Origin: Leifsonia tongyongensis
GTDB taxonomy: Bacteria > Actinomycetota > Actinomycetes > Actinomycetales > Microbacteriaceae
NCBI RefSeq assembly: GCF_010686705.1
Contig: NZ_JAAGWY010000005.1
Span: 62,001-126,000, forward strand
DNA length: 64,000 bases
Direction: 5' to 3'
Position 1 is the first letter of the stretch, and each line of letters begins with the position of its first letter. Under the pieces are notes generated by a model. It was not told where the DNA came from. It worked only from the letters and a program-made list of their open reading frames with translations, and searched no databases. Below are positions 34,227 to 43,564 of the stretch, one piece after another. Both the position numbers and the translations under genes were made by a program.

Positions 34227-34781
34227 TTAGAGACCCAGAAGGTGGTTCAGCTGGTTGACCAGTCCGTTGAGTGCGACACCACGGTCCAGCAGCCCAGCGA
34301 CGCCGCAGAGCAGATTACCGAGCAGGTTACCTGCACCCGGCACAGCCGTGATGTTCAGGTTGACCTGGTTCAGGGTGACTACCAGACCCAGAAGGTTGAG
34401 GTTGAGCGGACCAAGCTGCAGGCTCAGGATGCTGCAGGCAGCCGTCGCGGCAGCTCCGCTGACGGTCGTCGTCACCGTCTGGCTGACCGGAGTAACAACG
34501 CCGGTGAGCGAGGTCAGCGTTCCGGTTACGAGACCCGTGACCGACAGAACGCCGTTCTGATTGCTGAACGAAGTAGGTGTGAAGGTTCCTACGAAGGTTC
34601 CAACGCCAGGAATCACCTGATTGATCGCGGATGATGCCGTAGCGCGGGCGGTCGACGCCGCCGAAGCTGCGCTCGATATTGCGGGCGCTGCTGGGGCGGC
34701 GTTCGCTGGCAGAGCCGTGACGCCGACCAATCCAGCACAGATCACCGCAACGAGCGCAGGCGCATACAGTTTGTTCCTCAT
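34227..34781 (-). CDS. Secreted, charge-poor hypothetical protein
   Basis: 184 residues. A Sec signal peptide (MRNKLYAPALVAVICAGLVG, cleavage near ALPANA|AP, residue 28). The mature part has almost no charged residues: after about residue 47 I count only one Asp and one Arg. It is rich in Val, Leu, Thr, Asn and Gly and has two Cys (TAACSIL, NLLCGVAG) that may form a disulfide. Repetitive segments include QLGPLNLNLLGLVVTLNQVN and TAVPGAGNLLGNLLC. I recall similar secreted proteins in other actinobacteria but no function. GAAAGGAAAA before the ATG at 34781. Candidate surface or assembling protein. Confidence 0.75.
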   Translation of the reverse strand: MRNKLYAPALVAVICAGLVGVTALPANAAPAAPAISSAASAASTARATASSAINQVIPGVGTFVGTFTPTSFSNQNGVLSVTGLVTGTLTSLTGVVTPVSQTVTTTVSGAAATAACSILSLQLGPLNLNLLGLVVTLNQVNLNITAVPGAGNLLGNLLCGVAGLLDRGVALNGLVNQLNHLLGL

Positions 34782-34974
34782 CGTGATTTTCCTTTCGAGT
34801 TGGTTGCCGGAAAATGCGCTGGATCCGTTTGGATGCGACCCATTTTCTGCAACCCGCGCCACGGTACCCCCGTTCGGGGGGTGCGCAACCCGGTCTGGGT
34901 TTATGGCGCGTATGCCCCTGATCGCAACTCGACGACGCAGAAGCCGGACGTCATCCGAGGAATATGCTGGGGGA

Positions 34975-36717
34975 ATGAACGGCGAGCAGCTCGCCATTTC
35001 GCTTCTCGGCACCTTCTCCGTTGCCGTGAACGATCACGTCGTTCCCGAGAATGAGTGGCATCTGAAGCGCGCTGCCGACCTGGTCAAGCTGCTCGCGCTC
35101 GCACCGCGGCACAGGCTCCCGCGCGAGGAGGTGATCGAAGCGCTCTGGCCCGATGGGCAGCTCGACCGGAGTGCGGTGAATCTGCGCAAGGTCGCGTTTC
35201 AGGCTCGGCATGCCCTCGGATTGGCCGACGGCGTCGTTCTCGAGGATGGGCTCGTGAAGTTGGCGCCGCACCACACTGTCCTCACGGATCGCGACAGTTT
35301 CGTGGATGCTGCCTCGCAGGCGATCGGATCCGGGGACGCTGCGGCCTGCCGCGCAGCGGCGGCTCAGTATGGTGGCGAGCTGCTTCCCGACGATCCGTAC
35401 GTGGCGTGGTGCGAGCAGGAAGGGCGCTATCTGCGGGGACTCTTCCGGGAGCTGTTGGAGCAGGGACAGCTATGGGGCAGGTTGGTACGCGAGGAACCCA
35501 CCAATGAGCGCGCGCACCGGGAGATCATGCAGGCCCAGCTCGAGAGAGGCGATCGCGCGGGCGCCATCCGGCAGTTCGATCTGCTTCGCACGACGCTCCG
35601 CGAGGAGCTCGGTGTCGCGCCGGGCCCCGACACGGTCGCCCTCTACAATCGAGCACTCGACATGGATGGCCGGGATGCGCCGACGCCGGCTGAGCGAGCC
35701 CGGGCGCTGCTGGCGTGGGGTCTCGTGCACTGGCAGCGCTCCGATCTCGACGAGGCGCAACGGACGGCCGCCGAAGCACGCGCGCTCTCCATCGATGCCG
35801 GATTGCCCCGGGAACTCACAGAGGCGAGCGAGCTGCTCGCGCTGATCGCCCATGTCCAGGGCAACTGGCACGAGGTTTTCGCCGAAAACTTCATGGAGAG
35901 CCTTTCCCGCAATGCGGGTCTCGCGCCTTTCGTCTTCGACGCGAACATCTGCTTGAGCGAGTTCGCCCTCGGGGAGCAGAACGGGTTGTCCGACGTCGCC
36001 GCCATGGCGCGCCGGCTGATTCAATTCAGTACGCGCACAGGCTCGCCTCAGGCCGAGGCGCTGGGCAGACTGTTGCGCGGCGAAACCGCCCTGCTTTCAG
36101 GGCTCGTCGGAACCGAGGTTCGCGAGGACCTGACTCACGCAGTACGACTCCACAGGGAATCCTCCTCGACCACCGGTTGGGCGTTGGCGGCGGAGCGTGG
36201 CGCACAGCTCGAATCCCGTGGCGGCAACCGGGCGCGCGCGAGGGAAGCACATCGACAAGCGCTCCACATCGCTGAGCAGACGGCTGTGCGCGAGCACCTC
36301 ATGCCCTTGATCTACGGGGGCATGCTCCAGGGTGAGACGGCTGGCACGTCGCGGGATGTGATCGATGAGGCGGAAGACGCCTTCAGTCGGCATCAGGCGT
36401 GCGACACCTGTGCCATGTCGTTCAGGGTCAATGCCTCGATGGTGTCCGCCCGCTCCGGTGACCTGGGCCGGTCGGAACATTACCTCGACGAAGCACGTCG
36501 GGTTGCTCCGATGTGGTCCGGCGGGCCATGGCACGCGGCGGTCGATGAGGCTGACGCGACCTTGCTGCTCGCGCTCGGTGGCGCGCCGGCTGACGTTGTC
36601 GCCCTGTTCGAACGGGCCGGGGCTCGCTTTCGATCGGCTAACCACCAGCGCGACGCCGACAGATGTGAACAATCCGCAGCGTCAGTTCCCAATCGCAGTC
36701 GACTGCTCGAGAGGTAA
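34975..36717 (+). CDS. BTAD-domain transcriptional regulator (SARP-like)
   Basis: 580 residues. N-terminal winged-helix DNA-binding domain (LLGTFSVAVNDHVVPENEWH to VNLRKVAFQARHALG, about 8-82) followed by the bacterial transcriptional activator domain (FVDAASQAIGSGDAAACRAA to ELGVAPGPDTVALYNRAL, about 100-218) and about 360 residues of TPR-like helices. This is the layout of SARP/AfsR-type regulators without an ATPase module. The start at 34975 is the only one that begins at the domain; GGGGG lies close upstream. A DUF4242 protein follows after 77 bp, a pairing often seen in actinobacteria. The target is probably that gene or itself. Confidence 0.87.
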   Translation: MNGEQLAISLLGTFSVAVNDHVVPENEWHLKRAADLVKLLALAPRHRLPREEVIEALWPDGQLDRSAVNLRKVAFQARHALGLADGVVLEDGLVKLAPHHTVLTDRDSFVDAASQAIGSGDAAACRAAAAQYGGELLPDDPYVAWCEQEGRYLRGLFRELLEQGQLWGRLVREEPTNERAHREIMQAQLERGDRAGAIRQFDLLRTTLREELGVAPGPDTVALYNRALDMDGRDAPTPAERARALLAWGLVHWQRSDLDEAQRTAAEARALSIDAGLPRELTEASELLALIAHVQGNWHEVFAENFMESLSRNAGLAPFVFDANICLSEFALGEQNGLSDVAAMARRLIQFSTRTGSPQAEALGRLLRGETALLSGLVGTEVREDLTHAVRLHRESSSTTGWALAAERGAQLESRGGNRARAREAHRQALHIAEQTAVREHLMPLIYGGMLQGETAGTSRDVIDEAEDAFSRHQACDTCAMSFRVNASMVSARSGDLGRSEHYLDEARRVAPMWSGGPWHAAVDEADATLLLALGGAPADVVALFERAGARFRSANHQRDADRCEQSAASVPNRSRLLER

Positions 36718-36794
36718 CGCTCGAGGAACGCCCGGCGCATAGCGTGCCAGCTGTGGGATGAAGGTCATCCCCGAAGCTGAGCAAGGAGGATCCC

Positions 36795-37046
36795 ATGCCA
36801 CTGTTCATGGATATTCATCGCAGCATTCCTGAGGGTGCAGACGCCCAAATGCTGGAGCACGCCCACCAGGCGGACCTGAAGGTTCAGGACAAGTACAACA
36901 CCAATTACCTCAACTACTGGTTCGATGCGGAAGACGGGCGGATTTTCTGCCTGGTCGAGGCCCCGGATGCGGAAAGTGCGCAGGCTGTGCACCGTGAGTC
37001 TCACGGCCTGGTCGCCGATGAGATCTATCCGGTCGCACAAGGTTGA
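36795..37046 (+). CDS. DUF4242 protein (SCO4226-like)
   Basis: 83 residues with a ferredoxin-like fold: MPLFMDIHRSIPEGADAQML, then NYLNYWFDAEDGRIFCLVEA and a conserved HRESHGLVADEIYPV end. The Streptomyces relative SCO4226 binds nickel; the histidines here (HRS, HAHQ, HRESHG) fit metal binding, although that is inference. AGCAAGGAGGA precedes the ATG. It is probably controlled by the BTAD regulator upstream. Confidence 0.88.
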   Translation: MPLFMDIHRSIPEGADAQMLEHAHQADLKVQDKYNTNYLNYWFDAEDGRIFCLVEAPDAESAQAVHRESHGLVADEIYPVAQG

Positions 37047-37088
37047 GGCGCCGCGCTGGTTGCCAGCGGCTCGGAAGATCAGCTTTCG

Positions 37089-38099
37089 TCACCCCTGCGT
37101 ACTCTCGCGGGGGATGAGTTCGTGGGGAGCGATGACCTCGTTCGCCGGCACGTCGGGATCCTCGATCCGGGCCGCGAGCCTCTCCACGGCCGTGCGCGCG
37201 ATGTACGGGGTGTCGAGTGAGACCGTGCTGAGCGAGGGGCGCGAAAAGCGGCCCTCCTGGATGTCGTCGATCCCGATCACCGCGATGTCGTCGGGAACGC
37301 GAAGTCCAGCGTCGAAGACTGATCGGATCGCTCCCATCGCCAGTAGGTCCGAGTAGCAGAAGATGGCGTCGAGGCCGGGGTTCTGCTCGATGAGAGCGGT
37401 TGCCGCTGCGTAGCCGTCCGCGCGCCCGTAGTGGGGCGCATCCATCTGAAGAGCAGTGACCGGCTCGAGGCCGTGCTCCTCGAGGGCAAGCCGGAAGCCT
37501 TCGCTGCGCTGCAGCGGGGTGGCGTAGGTCTCCTTCGGCTGAGCGCCGATCGCAGCAATGCGGCTGCGTCCGCGCTCGAGAAGATGTGTGGTCGCGTCGT
37601 GCGCGGCCTGCACGTTGTCGATGGCGACGTGGTCGAACCGGCCATCGAAGACGTGTTCGCCGAGGAGGATGAGCGGGAGGGTGTCGGAGGCTTCGAGATC
37701 GCTGAGCTCGTCCTGCGTGGCGAGTGGTGCGAAGAGCATCCCGTCGAAGAGATTGCGTCGAGCACCACTGCGCAGCAGTTGGCGCTCTCGTTCGTGGTCG
37801 TGACCGGTCTGGTCGATCATCACCTGGAAGCCGAGCGCGTCTGCCTCATCGATGACCGCCCGGGCCAATTCGCTGAAGAAGGGGACGTCGATTTCGGGCA
37901 CGACCAGGGAGAGCAGGCCGGTTTTGCCGGTGCGCAGTGTGCGGGCGATCGGGTTCGGGCTGTAACCGAGGTCGTCGATCGCTCGCGTGACCCGCTCGCG
38001 CATCTTTTCGCTGACGTGCTCGTAGCCGCTGACGACGTTGGAAACTGTACGAATGGACACCTGCGCCCGATCGGCGACATCGCGCAGTGTGGCTGCCAT
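37089..38099 (-). CDS. LacI-family regulator of the GH2 sugar cluster
   Basis: 336 residues from ATG 38099 (MAATLRDVADRAQVSIRTVS), which has AGAGGAGA upstream; a frame open to 38153 would add residues not found in the family. Helix-turn-helix 5-26, hinge YSPNPIARTLR, sugar-binding domain ending IAVIGIDDIQEGRFSRPSL. Divergent from a complete CUT1 sugar transporter and GH2 glycosidase. Two near-identical inverted operator sequences lie between, so it most likely represses both directions until a sugar binds. Confidence 0.93.
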   Translation of the reverse strand: MAATLRDVADRAQVSIRTVSNVVSGYEHVSEKMRERVTRAIDDLGYSPNPIARTLRTGKTGLLSLVVPEIDVPFFSELARAVIDEADALGFQVMIDQTGHDHERERQLLRSGARRNLFDGMLFAPLATQDELSDLEASDTLPLILLGEHVFDGRFDHVAIDNVQAAHDATTHLLERGRSRIAAIGAQPKETYATPLQRSEGFRLALEEHGLEPVTALQMDAPHYGRADGYAAATALIEQNPGLDAIFCYSDLLAMGAIRSVFDAGLRVPDDIAVIGIDDIQEGRFSRPSLSTVSLDTPYIARTAVERLAARIEDPDVPANEVIAPHELIPRESTQG

Positions 38100-38133
38100 G
38101 GGTCTCCTCTCGTCGGTACCGGCCATTCTATCG

Positions 38134-38150
38134 TTTGCAACGTATGCAAA
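38134..38150. promoter_or_regulatory. LacI operator 1
   Basis: TTTGCAACGTATGCAAA, an inverted repeat of TTTGCA with a 5-bp centre. It overlaps the -35 element TTGCAA (38135-38140) of a plus-strand promoter whose -10 is TAGAGT (38158-38163, spacer 17), and on the minus strand lies upstream of a -10 TAGAAT (38125-38130) for the regulator. Confidence 0.75.
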
Positions 38151-38162
38151 CATGGGTTAGAG

Positions 38163-38180
38163 TTTGCATACGTTGGCAAA
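38163..38180. promoter_or_regulatory. LacI operator 2
   Basis: On the minus strand TTTGCCAACGTATGCAAA, the same sequence as operator 1 with one extra C. It covers the expected start of the plus-strand transcript. Centres are about 30 bp apart, near three helical turns, which would suit side-by-side binding. Confidence 0.75.
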
Positions 38181-38239
38181 TGTCGCGAAACTGGCGACGA
38201 CCCGAGCCGGCACACCATCATCCTGCACAAAGGAGTGTC

Positions 38240-39619
38240 ATGAACCACACACCACGTAGGGGCGGTCGCACCACCGTCCTCCGCGTCGCGGCCCTGGCGA
38301 CTGCAGCGCTCGTTGCAGTCGGCCTGAGTGGCTGTGGCCCGGAGATCGGTTCCGGCAGCACCTCGACCACTGACAGCTCGATGCTCAAAGCTCCCACCGA
38401 GAAATCGCCGAAGGGCACCATCACCATCTGGGACCGATCCGGTGACCTGTTCAAGGTCTTCGACAACGCGATCAAGGATTTCAATCGCGTCTACCCAGGC
38501 ATCACGGTCAAGCACGAAGCAGTCGACATCGATGCCAAACTCCAGAACACACTCATCACCGGAACTGATGTACCAGACGGCGTCTTCCTCGACGACGCGA
38601 AGGTGGGTGGGTACGTCGACTACCTCTGGAACCTGAAGGACGTGCTCGCGCCGTACGCGAAGAACATCGCCAAGCAGAAGGTCGACGTCAACACGGTCAA
38701 GGGCGGGATCTATGGAGTGCCCTTCGACCTCGACCCCGGTCTGCTCTTCTATAACGCGAAAGCGCTCGGCGCGGCAGGTATCGACCCCAGCAGCATTCGC
38801 ACCTACGACGATCTGATCGCCGCGGCGAAGCAGTATCAGCAGTACAAGCCCGGCTCCAAGCCGATCCACCTGGAGCAGAGCGCGTTCCTGGGTCAGCTGC
38901 AGCTCGAGATGTACGCGAGCCAGCTCAGCACGAGCCTCGCGGACGCGAACGGCAAACTGCGACTCGACTCGCCCCAGTACAAGCAGATCCTCACCTGGCT
39001 CGACACCGTGCAGAAGCAGGGCCTCGGCACCCGGGCAGAGTATCTCAGCCCCAGCGATGTCGGTGCCCTCGACGCGAGCAACGAGGTCTTCTACCCGTGG
39101 GCGATGTGGTTCGACTTCGCACCGCAGCAGCAGTTGAAGACGACCAAGGGCGACTGGCGCGCCATGCCCCTACCCGCATGGTCGAGCGGGGGAGCGCGAA
39201 GCGGTGCGATGGGCGGATCCTCGTTCGTTCTGCCCAAGGATGGCAAGAATTCCCAGCTGGCGTGGCTGTTCTACAAGTTCCTGATGTACGACAAGGCGGG
39301 CTACACCGCGGTGTACGGTCCGAATGCGGTCTACCCGGGCGGGCTGAACACCTCGATCCCGGCATACCAGCCTGCTGCCAACCCGTCCAAGCCCCTGTTC
39401 ACGACGATCCCTGAGATGGGGGACCAGGATCTCTGGAGTACGGCGATCAAGGCCGGAAAGGAGATCCCGGGCGGAGCGCCTATTCCGTCCTGGTGGGCAG
39501 GAGCAGTCGATTACCTCGGTAACGACGTTCAGAAGATGCTCGATGGGACGATGACCCCGAGCCAGGTGATCGATCAGTCCTCGAAGGACATCCAGTCCAA
39601 CCTGGTCGACCGCAAGTAG
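38240..39619 (+). CDS. Sugar ABC transporter solute-binding lipoprotein
   Basis: 459 residues. Signal peptide with lipobox LSGC, Cys32 (VAVGLSGCGPEIGSGS). The mature part is an extracellular solute-binding protein family 1 (GTITIWDRSGDLFKVFDNA, YPGITVKHEAVD). AAGGAG before the ATG at 38240. First gene of the operon opposite the LacI regulator, followed by two permeases and a GH2 glycosidase. The substrate is likely a beta-linked oligosaccharide that the GH2 enzyme then splits. It is only distantly like the binding protein at 4146-5558. Confidence 0.92.
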   Translation: MNHTPRRGGRTTVLRVAALATAALVAVGLSGCGPEIGSGSTSTTDSSMLKAPTEKSPKGTITIWDRSGDLFKVFDNAIKDFNRVYPGITVKHEAVDIDAKLQNTLITGTDVPDGVFLDDAKVGGYVDYLWNLKDVLAPYAKNIAKQKVDVNTVKGGIYGVPFDLDPGLLFYNAKALGAAGIDPSSIRTYDDLIAAAKQYQQYKPGSKPIHLEQSAFLGQLQLEMYASQLSTSLADANGKLRLDSPQYKQILTWLDTVQKQGLGTRAEYLSPSDVGALDASNEVFYPWAMWFDFAPQQQLKTTKGDWRAMPLPAWSSGGARSGAMGGSSFVLPKDGKNSQLAWLFYKFLMYDKAGYTAVYGPNAVYPGGLNTSIPAYQPAANPSKPLFTTIPEMGDQDLWSTAIKAGKEIPGGAPIPSWWAGAVDYLGNDVQKMLDGTMTPSQVIDQSSKDIQSNLVDRK

Positions 39620-39666
39620 GCCTCGGCCGGCCCGTTCCGCACACCGCTCGCAGACAAGGACATGAC

Positions 39667-40590
39667 GTGGCAACCACGATGACAGCACCCTCGCCGACCC
39701 GCGTGCGCACGGCACGCCGGCAGCGTGGACTGCCCGGGCGGAGGCGAGTGGCGCCTTACCTCTTCGTGCTCCCCTTCGTCGCGATCTTCCTTGCCTTCAG
39801 CATCTATCCCCTGATATTCACCCTGCGCCTCAGCTTCACGAACTGGCATGGGGCGGGGGGCGCGGAATGGGTCGGCTTCGGCAACTACCTCTACCTGCTC
39901 GGCAATGATGCGTTCTGGGCGTCGCTGGCGAACTCGGGGGTGCTCTGGCTGTTGATCGTGCCGGTCCAGCTCGTCGTCTCGGTGATCGTGGCTGTGCTGC
40001 TCAACAGCACGAAGCTGAGGATGCGCGGCTTCTACCGGGTCGCGTTCGTCGTTCCCTTCGTCACTCCGCTGGTCGCCGTCGCACAGATCTGGATCGTCCT
40101 GTTCGACCAGAACTACGGCGCGGTCAATGCGGTGCTCGGCGCCGTGGGCATCCCGCACATCGGGTGGCTGGTGACAAGCGCATGGGCCAAGCCGACGCTC
40201 GCCCTGCTCTTCCTCTGGAAGACCACGGGGTTCGTTGTGATCATCCTTCTGTCGGGTCTCCAGTCGATCGACGCCGCTCTTTACGAAGCGGCGTCCCTCG
40301 ACGGTGCGAGCCGCGTGCGCCAGCTGTGGAGTATTACGGTGCCATTGCTGCGGCGTTCGCTGATGTTCTGCGTCGTGCTGCAGACTCTCGCGGTCTTCCA
40401 GATGTTTGCGGAGCCCTACGTGGTGACCAAGGGCGGCCCATACGGGTCGACGACGACGGCGGGTCTCTTCCTCTACAACCACATCTCCCGTGCCGATCTG
40501 GGCACCGGGGCGGCCAACTCCTTCCTTCTGGTGATCGTCGTCATGCTCGTCTCCCTCGTATTCGTCCGCCTGCTCCGAGCCAAGGATTGA
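39667..40590 (+). CDS. Sugar ABC transporter permease (MalF type)
   Basis: 307 residues with six predicted membrane helices after a basic N terminus. EAA loop ALYEAASLDGASRVRQLW near residue 200. GTG start at 39667 with AAGGACA upstream; ATG at 39679 is an alternative. Forms the importer channel with 40594-41481, using an ATPase encoded elsewhere. Confidence 0.92.
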   Translation: MATTMTAPSPTRVRTARRQRGLPGRRRVAPYLFVLPFVAIFLAFSIYPLIFTLRLSFTNWHGAGGAEWVGFGNYLYLLGNDAFWASLANSGVLWLLIVPVQLVVSVIVAVLLNSTKLRMRGFYRVAFVVPFVTPLVAVAQIWIVLFDQNYGAVNAVLGAVGIPHIGWLVTSAWAKPTLALLFLWKTTGFVVIILLSGLQSIDAALYEAASLDGASRVRQLWSITVPLLRRSLMFCVVLQTLAVFQMFAEPYVVTKGGPYGSTTTAGLFLYNHISRADLGTGAANSFLLVIVVMLVSLVFVRLLRAKD

Positions 40591-40593
40591 ACG

Positions 40594-41481
40594 ATGGCCA
40601 CCATTGACACCGTCACCCTCACCGCCGCGCGCCGACCACGGCCGCGCATCCGGGTCGGCTCGCACATCTTCCTTCTCATCCTCACAATCGCGTTCCTCGC
40701 CCCGGTCGCCTGGGCGATCCTGTCCTCGTTCAAGCCGGCGGCCGACATCATCCGCGATCCGCTCGGCTTCGACCCCTCGTCGTTCACCCTCGACAACTTC
40801 CGCGGGATGCTACAGGACGTACCCATCGGCTCCGGCTTCCTCAATACCGGGATCGTGCTGGTCGTGAAGGGCGGGATCACGCTGTTCTGTGCGCCACTCG
40901 CGGCCTTCGCTTTCGCGAAGTACGACTTCCGTGGAAAGGGCGTCATCTTCGGCGCCGTGCTGTTGACCCTGATGCTGCCGACGATCGTGCTCATCATCCC
41001 GCTGCTGCTGGAGATGAAGGAACTCGGCTGGGTGAACACCTACCAGGCGCTGATCCTCCCGGGCGCGGTGGACGCGTTCGCCATCTTCTGGATGCGACAG
41101 GTGATCGCAGCCGTCCCGGACGAACTGCTCGACGCCGCGCGAATAGACGGTTGTGGCGAGTTCGGGATCTTCTGGCGTGTGATTGTGCCGATAATCCGCC
41201 CCGGACTGGCCGGGCTCGCCGTCCTGACCGTCATGAACATCTACAACGACTTCGTCTGGCCGGTCGTCGTGTCGAATTCCAGCCAGATGTCAACGCTCCA
41301 GGTGGTGTTGTCGACTCTCGCCCAGAACATCTCCGGCAACAAGATCGGAGCCGACTATGCGACGGTGACCGGCGAACTGCTTGCCGCTGCATCCGTCGCC
41401 CTCATTCCCCTCCTCATCCTGTTCATCGTGCTGCAGAAGCACTTCATCAACGGCATCCTCGCCGGAAGCGTAAAGGGCTGA
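40594..41481 (+). CDS. Sugar ABC transporter permease (MalG type)
   Basis: 295 residues. Six membrane helices; EAA loop ELLDAARIDGCGEFGIFW near residue 183; C terminus KHFINGILAGSVKG typical for MalG. Starts three bases after the preceding stop. Confidence 0.93.
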   Translation: MATIDTVTLTAARRPRPRIRVGSHIFLLILTIAFLAPVAWAILSSFKPAADIIRDPLGFDPSSFTLDNFRGMLQDVPIGSGFLNTGIVLVVKGGITLFCAPLAAFAFAKYDFRGKGVIFGAVLLTLMLPTIVLIIPLLLEMKELGWVNTYQALILPGAVDAFAIFWMRQVIAAVPDELLDAARIDGCGEFGIFWRVIVPIIRPGLAGLAVLTVMNIYNDFVWPVVVSNSSQMSTLQVVLSTLAQNISGNKIGADYATVTGELLAAASVALIPLLILFIVLQKHFINGILAGSVKG

Positions 41482-41485
41482 CTCC

Positions 41486-43561
41486 GTGACTATTGCTGAA
41501 ACGACCACCGAGCCCACCGCCGGCTCCTTCTCGCTCTCCGACGTGCCGCGGCCCGAATATCCCCGACCCGATCGGGACCGCTCGGCCGCGTGGCTGAGCC
41601 TCAACGGTCTCTGGCAATTCGAGGCCGACGAGCGGACCCCCGACTCGATCGTCGTTCCGTTCGCCTGGGAGACCGAGGCGTCAGGCGTCCAGCGGACCTG
41701 GCTCGAGCACGCGGTCTACCGTCGAACGGTCGAGGTCCCGTACGACTGGGACGGACGTCGCGTTGTGCTCTGTTTCGGGGCAGTGCACCACGAGGCGATC
41801 GTGGCCGTGGACGGCGTCGAGCTCGGCCGGCATACCGGCGGTCACAGCTCGTTCGAGTTCGACGTGACCGACGCGCTGAAGCCCGGCCGCCCGGCGGAGC
41901 TCACGGTCGAGGTGGATGCCCCTGCCGACAAGCGGTCCATCCCGCACGGCAAGCAGCGCTCCATTCCGCGGGACGACTACGACGGTGTGGCTTTCACGCC
42001 GACCTCCGGCATCTGGCAGAGCGTCTGGCTGGAAGCGCGCGGCCGAACCTACGTCGCCGAGGTCGCCCTGCGAGGAGATTCACTGACCGGCTTCGACATT
42101 ACGGGGGAGCTCGCCGGCGACCGCACGGATGGCATTCGCGTCATCGCCGAGGTGGACGGGGAGCGCGCGGAGCTCTCGGTCTCCGGTGGCCGATTCAGCG
42201 GCCGCCTCCAGCTCGTCGAGCCGCGGCTCTGGAGCCCCGACTCGCCTCACCTGTACGCCGTGACGCTCACCGCGGGCGACGGGGGAGACGCTGACCGACT
42301 CATCGTCACAGCCGGACTGCGTCGAATCGAGACCTGCGGCGAAGAACTCCATCTCAATGGAGAACGTCTCTACGTGCGGGGTGTCCTCGACCAGGGATAC
42401 TGGCCGACGACGGGGTTGACCGCGCCAGACGAAACCGCCCTGCGACGAGACATCGACCTGGCCCGCGAACTCGGCTTCAACCTGGTGCGCAAGCACCTGA
42501 AATTCGAGGAGCCCCTCTGGCTCGACTATGCCGACCGCACGGGGATGCTCGTCTGGGCGGAACCACCGTGCCCGAGTAGGTTCAGCGCGACCGCCGCCGC
42601 TGCGTTCGAGCAGCAGCTCCCGGAACTCGTCGAGCGCGACGGCAACCATCCCTCGATCGTCATCTGGGGCCTTTACAACGAAGAGTGGGGGCTGGACTGG
42701 GACATCCCGGGCAGTCCGGAACGCGCCGAAGCGGCGATGCACGCGTACGACACGATGCGTGCTCTGGACGATTCCCGTCCCATCGTGGAGAACTCGGGCT
42801 GGGCCCACGTGCGCACCGATCTTGTCGACTGGCACTACTACGATGAGGACCCTGGACGCTGGGCGACGAACCTCGCGGCTCTGGCTGCAGGGGAGCGGGA
42901 GACCTTCGAGGTCAAGCTGGGGCCCGACTTCCTGGTCGACAAGTCGTTCTATGGTTCGCCCGATTTTCCCCGCACCGGTGTCCCCATCCTGAACAGTGAA
43001 TACGGCGCCGGGTTCACCAGTCTTGACCGCGCTTGGCACGTTCGCTGGCAGACGCAGGAGATCCGTCGTCACGACCGCTTCGCCGGCTTCGTCTACACCG
43101 AGCTGACCGACGTCGAACACGAGATGGCCGGTGTGCTGGATGCTGGTCGGCGCCGCAAGGACGAAGGCGGACTGGATCCGGCCGACGCCTTCGGTCCGAC
43201 AGTGCTCGTCGTCGACCTGGTGCCGGCTCATGCGGGTGCCGACATCCCCGTGCCCACGGAGACGCTCGCGCTGGGGGTGCATGTCTCGCATCACGGTCAC
43301 GCGCCCGTAGCCGGAATGCTGCACGCGGCGTGGGGAACGGCCGGATCCCTTTCGCCTCGTGCGGCGACGTCTGACGCGAGCGAATGGGTCGAGGCCGAGC
43401 CTTTCCGGCTGAGCGAAGCCGCCGTCGTTCACGTACCGCCGCGCCCTGGCCCGGCCCGGCTCCATCTCTGGTTCGTGACCCAAGGGCGCACCATTGCACG
43501 GGCCTTCGTCGACGCTGCGCCGATCGAGTCGCCGAACCGTCGCGGAGCGCGGGTGAGATGA
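41486..43561 (+). CDS. Glycoside hydrolase family 2 protein
   Basis: 691 residues in the GH2 order: sugar-binding jelly roll (30-190, SLNGLWQFEADERTPDSIVV), immunoglobulin-like domain (about 190-290) and TIM barrel. Acid/base Glu in IVIWGLYNEEWG (about residue 399) and nucleophile Glu in PILNSEYGAG (about 505). It cleaves beta-galactosides, beta-glucuronides or beta-mannosides with retention. No signal peptide, so it works on imported sugar. GTG start five bases after the permease. A C-terminal beta domain (about 560-691) follows the barrel. The exact substrate cannot be read from the sequence. Confidence 0.9.
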   Translation: MTIAETTTEPTAGSFSLSDVPRPEYPRPDRDRSAAWLSLNGLWQFEADERTPDSIVVPFAWETEASGVQRTWLEHAVYRRTVEVPYDWDGRRVVLCFGAVHHEAIVAVDGVELGRHTGGHSSFEFDVTDALKPGRPAELTVEVDAPADKRSIPHGKQRSIPRDDYDGVAFTPTSGIWQSVWLEARGRTYVAEVALRGDSLTGFDITGELAGDRTDGIRVIAEVDGERAELSVSGGRFSGRLQLVEPRLWSPDSPHLYAVTLTAGDGGDADRLIVTAGLRRIETCGEELHLNGERLYVRGVLDQGYWPTTGLTAPDETALRRDIDLARELGFNLVRKHLKFEEPLWLDYADRTGMLVWAEPPCPSRFSATAAAAFEQQLPELVERDGNHPSIVIWGLYNEEWGLDWDIPGSPERAEAAMHAYDTMRALDDSRPIVENSGWAHVRTDLVDWHYYDEDPGRWATNLAALAAGERETFEVKLGPDFLVDKSFYGSPDFPRTGVPILNSEYGAGFTSLDRAWHVRWQTQEIRRHDRFAGFVYTELTDVEHEMAGVLDAGRRRKDEGGLDPADAFGPTVLVVDLVPAHAGADIPVPTETLALGVHVSHHGHAPVAGMLHAAWGTAGSLSPRAATSDASEWVEAEPFRLSEAAVVHVPPRPGPARLHLWFVTQGRTIARAFVDAAPIESPNRRGARVR

Positions 43562-43564
43562 GTC

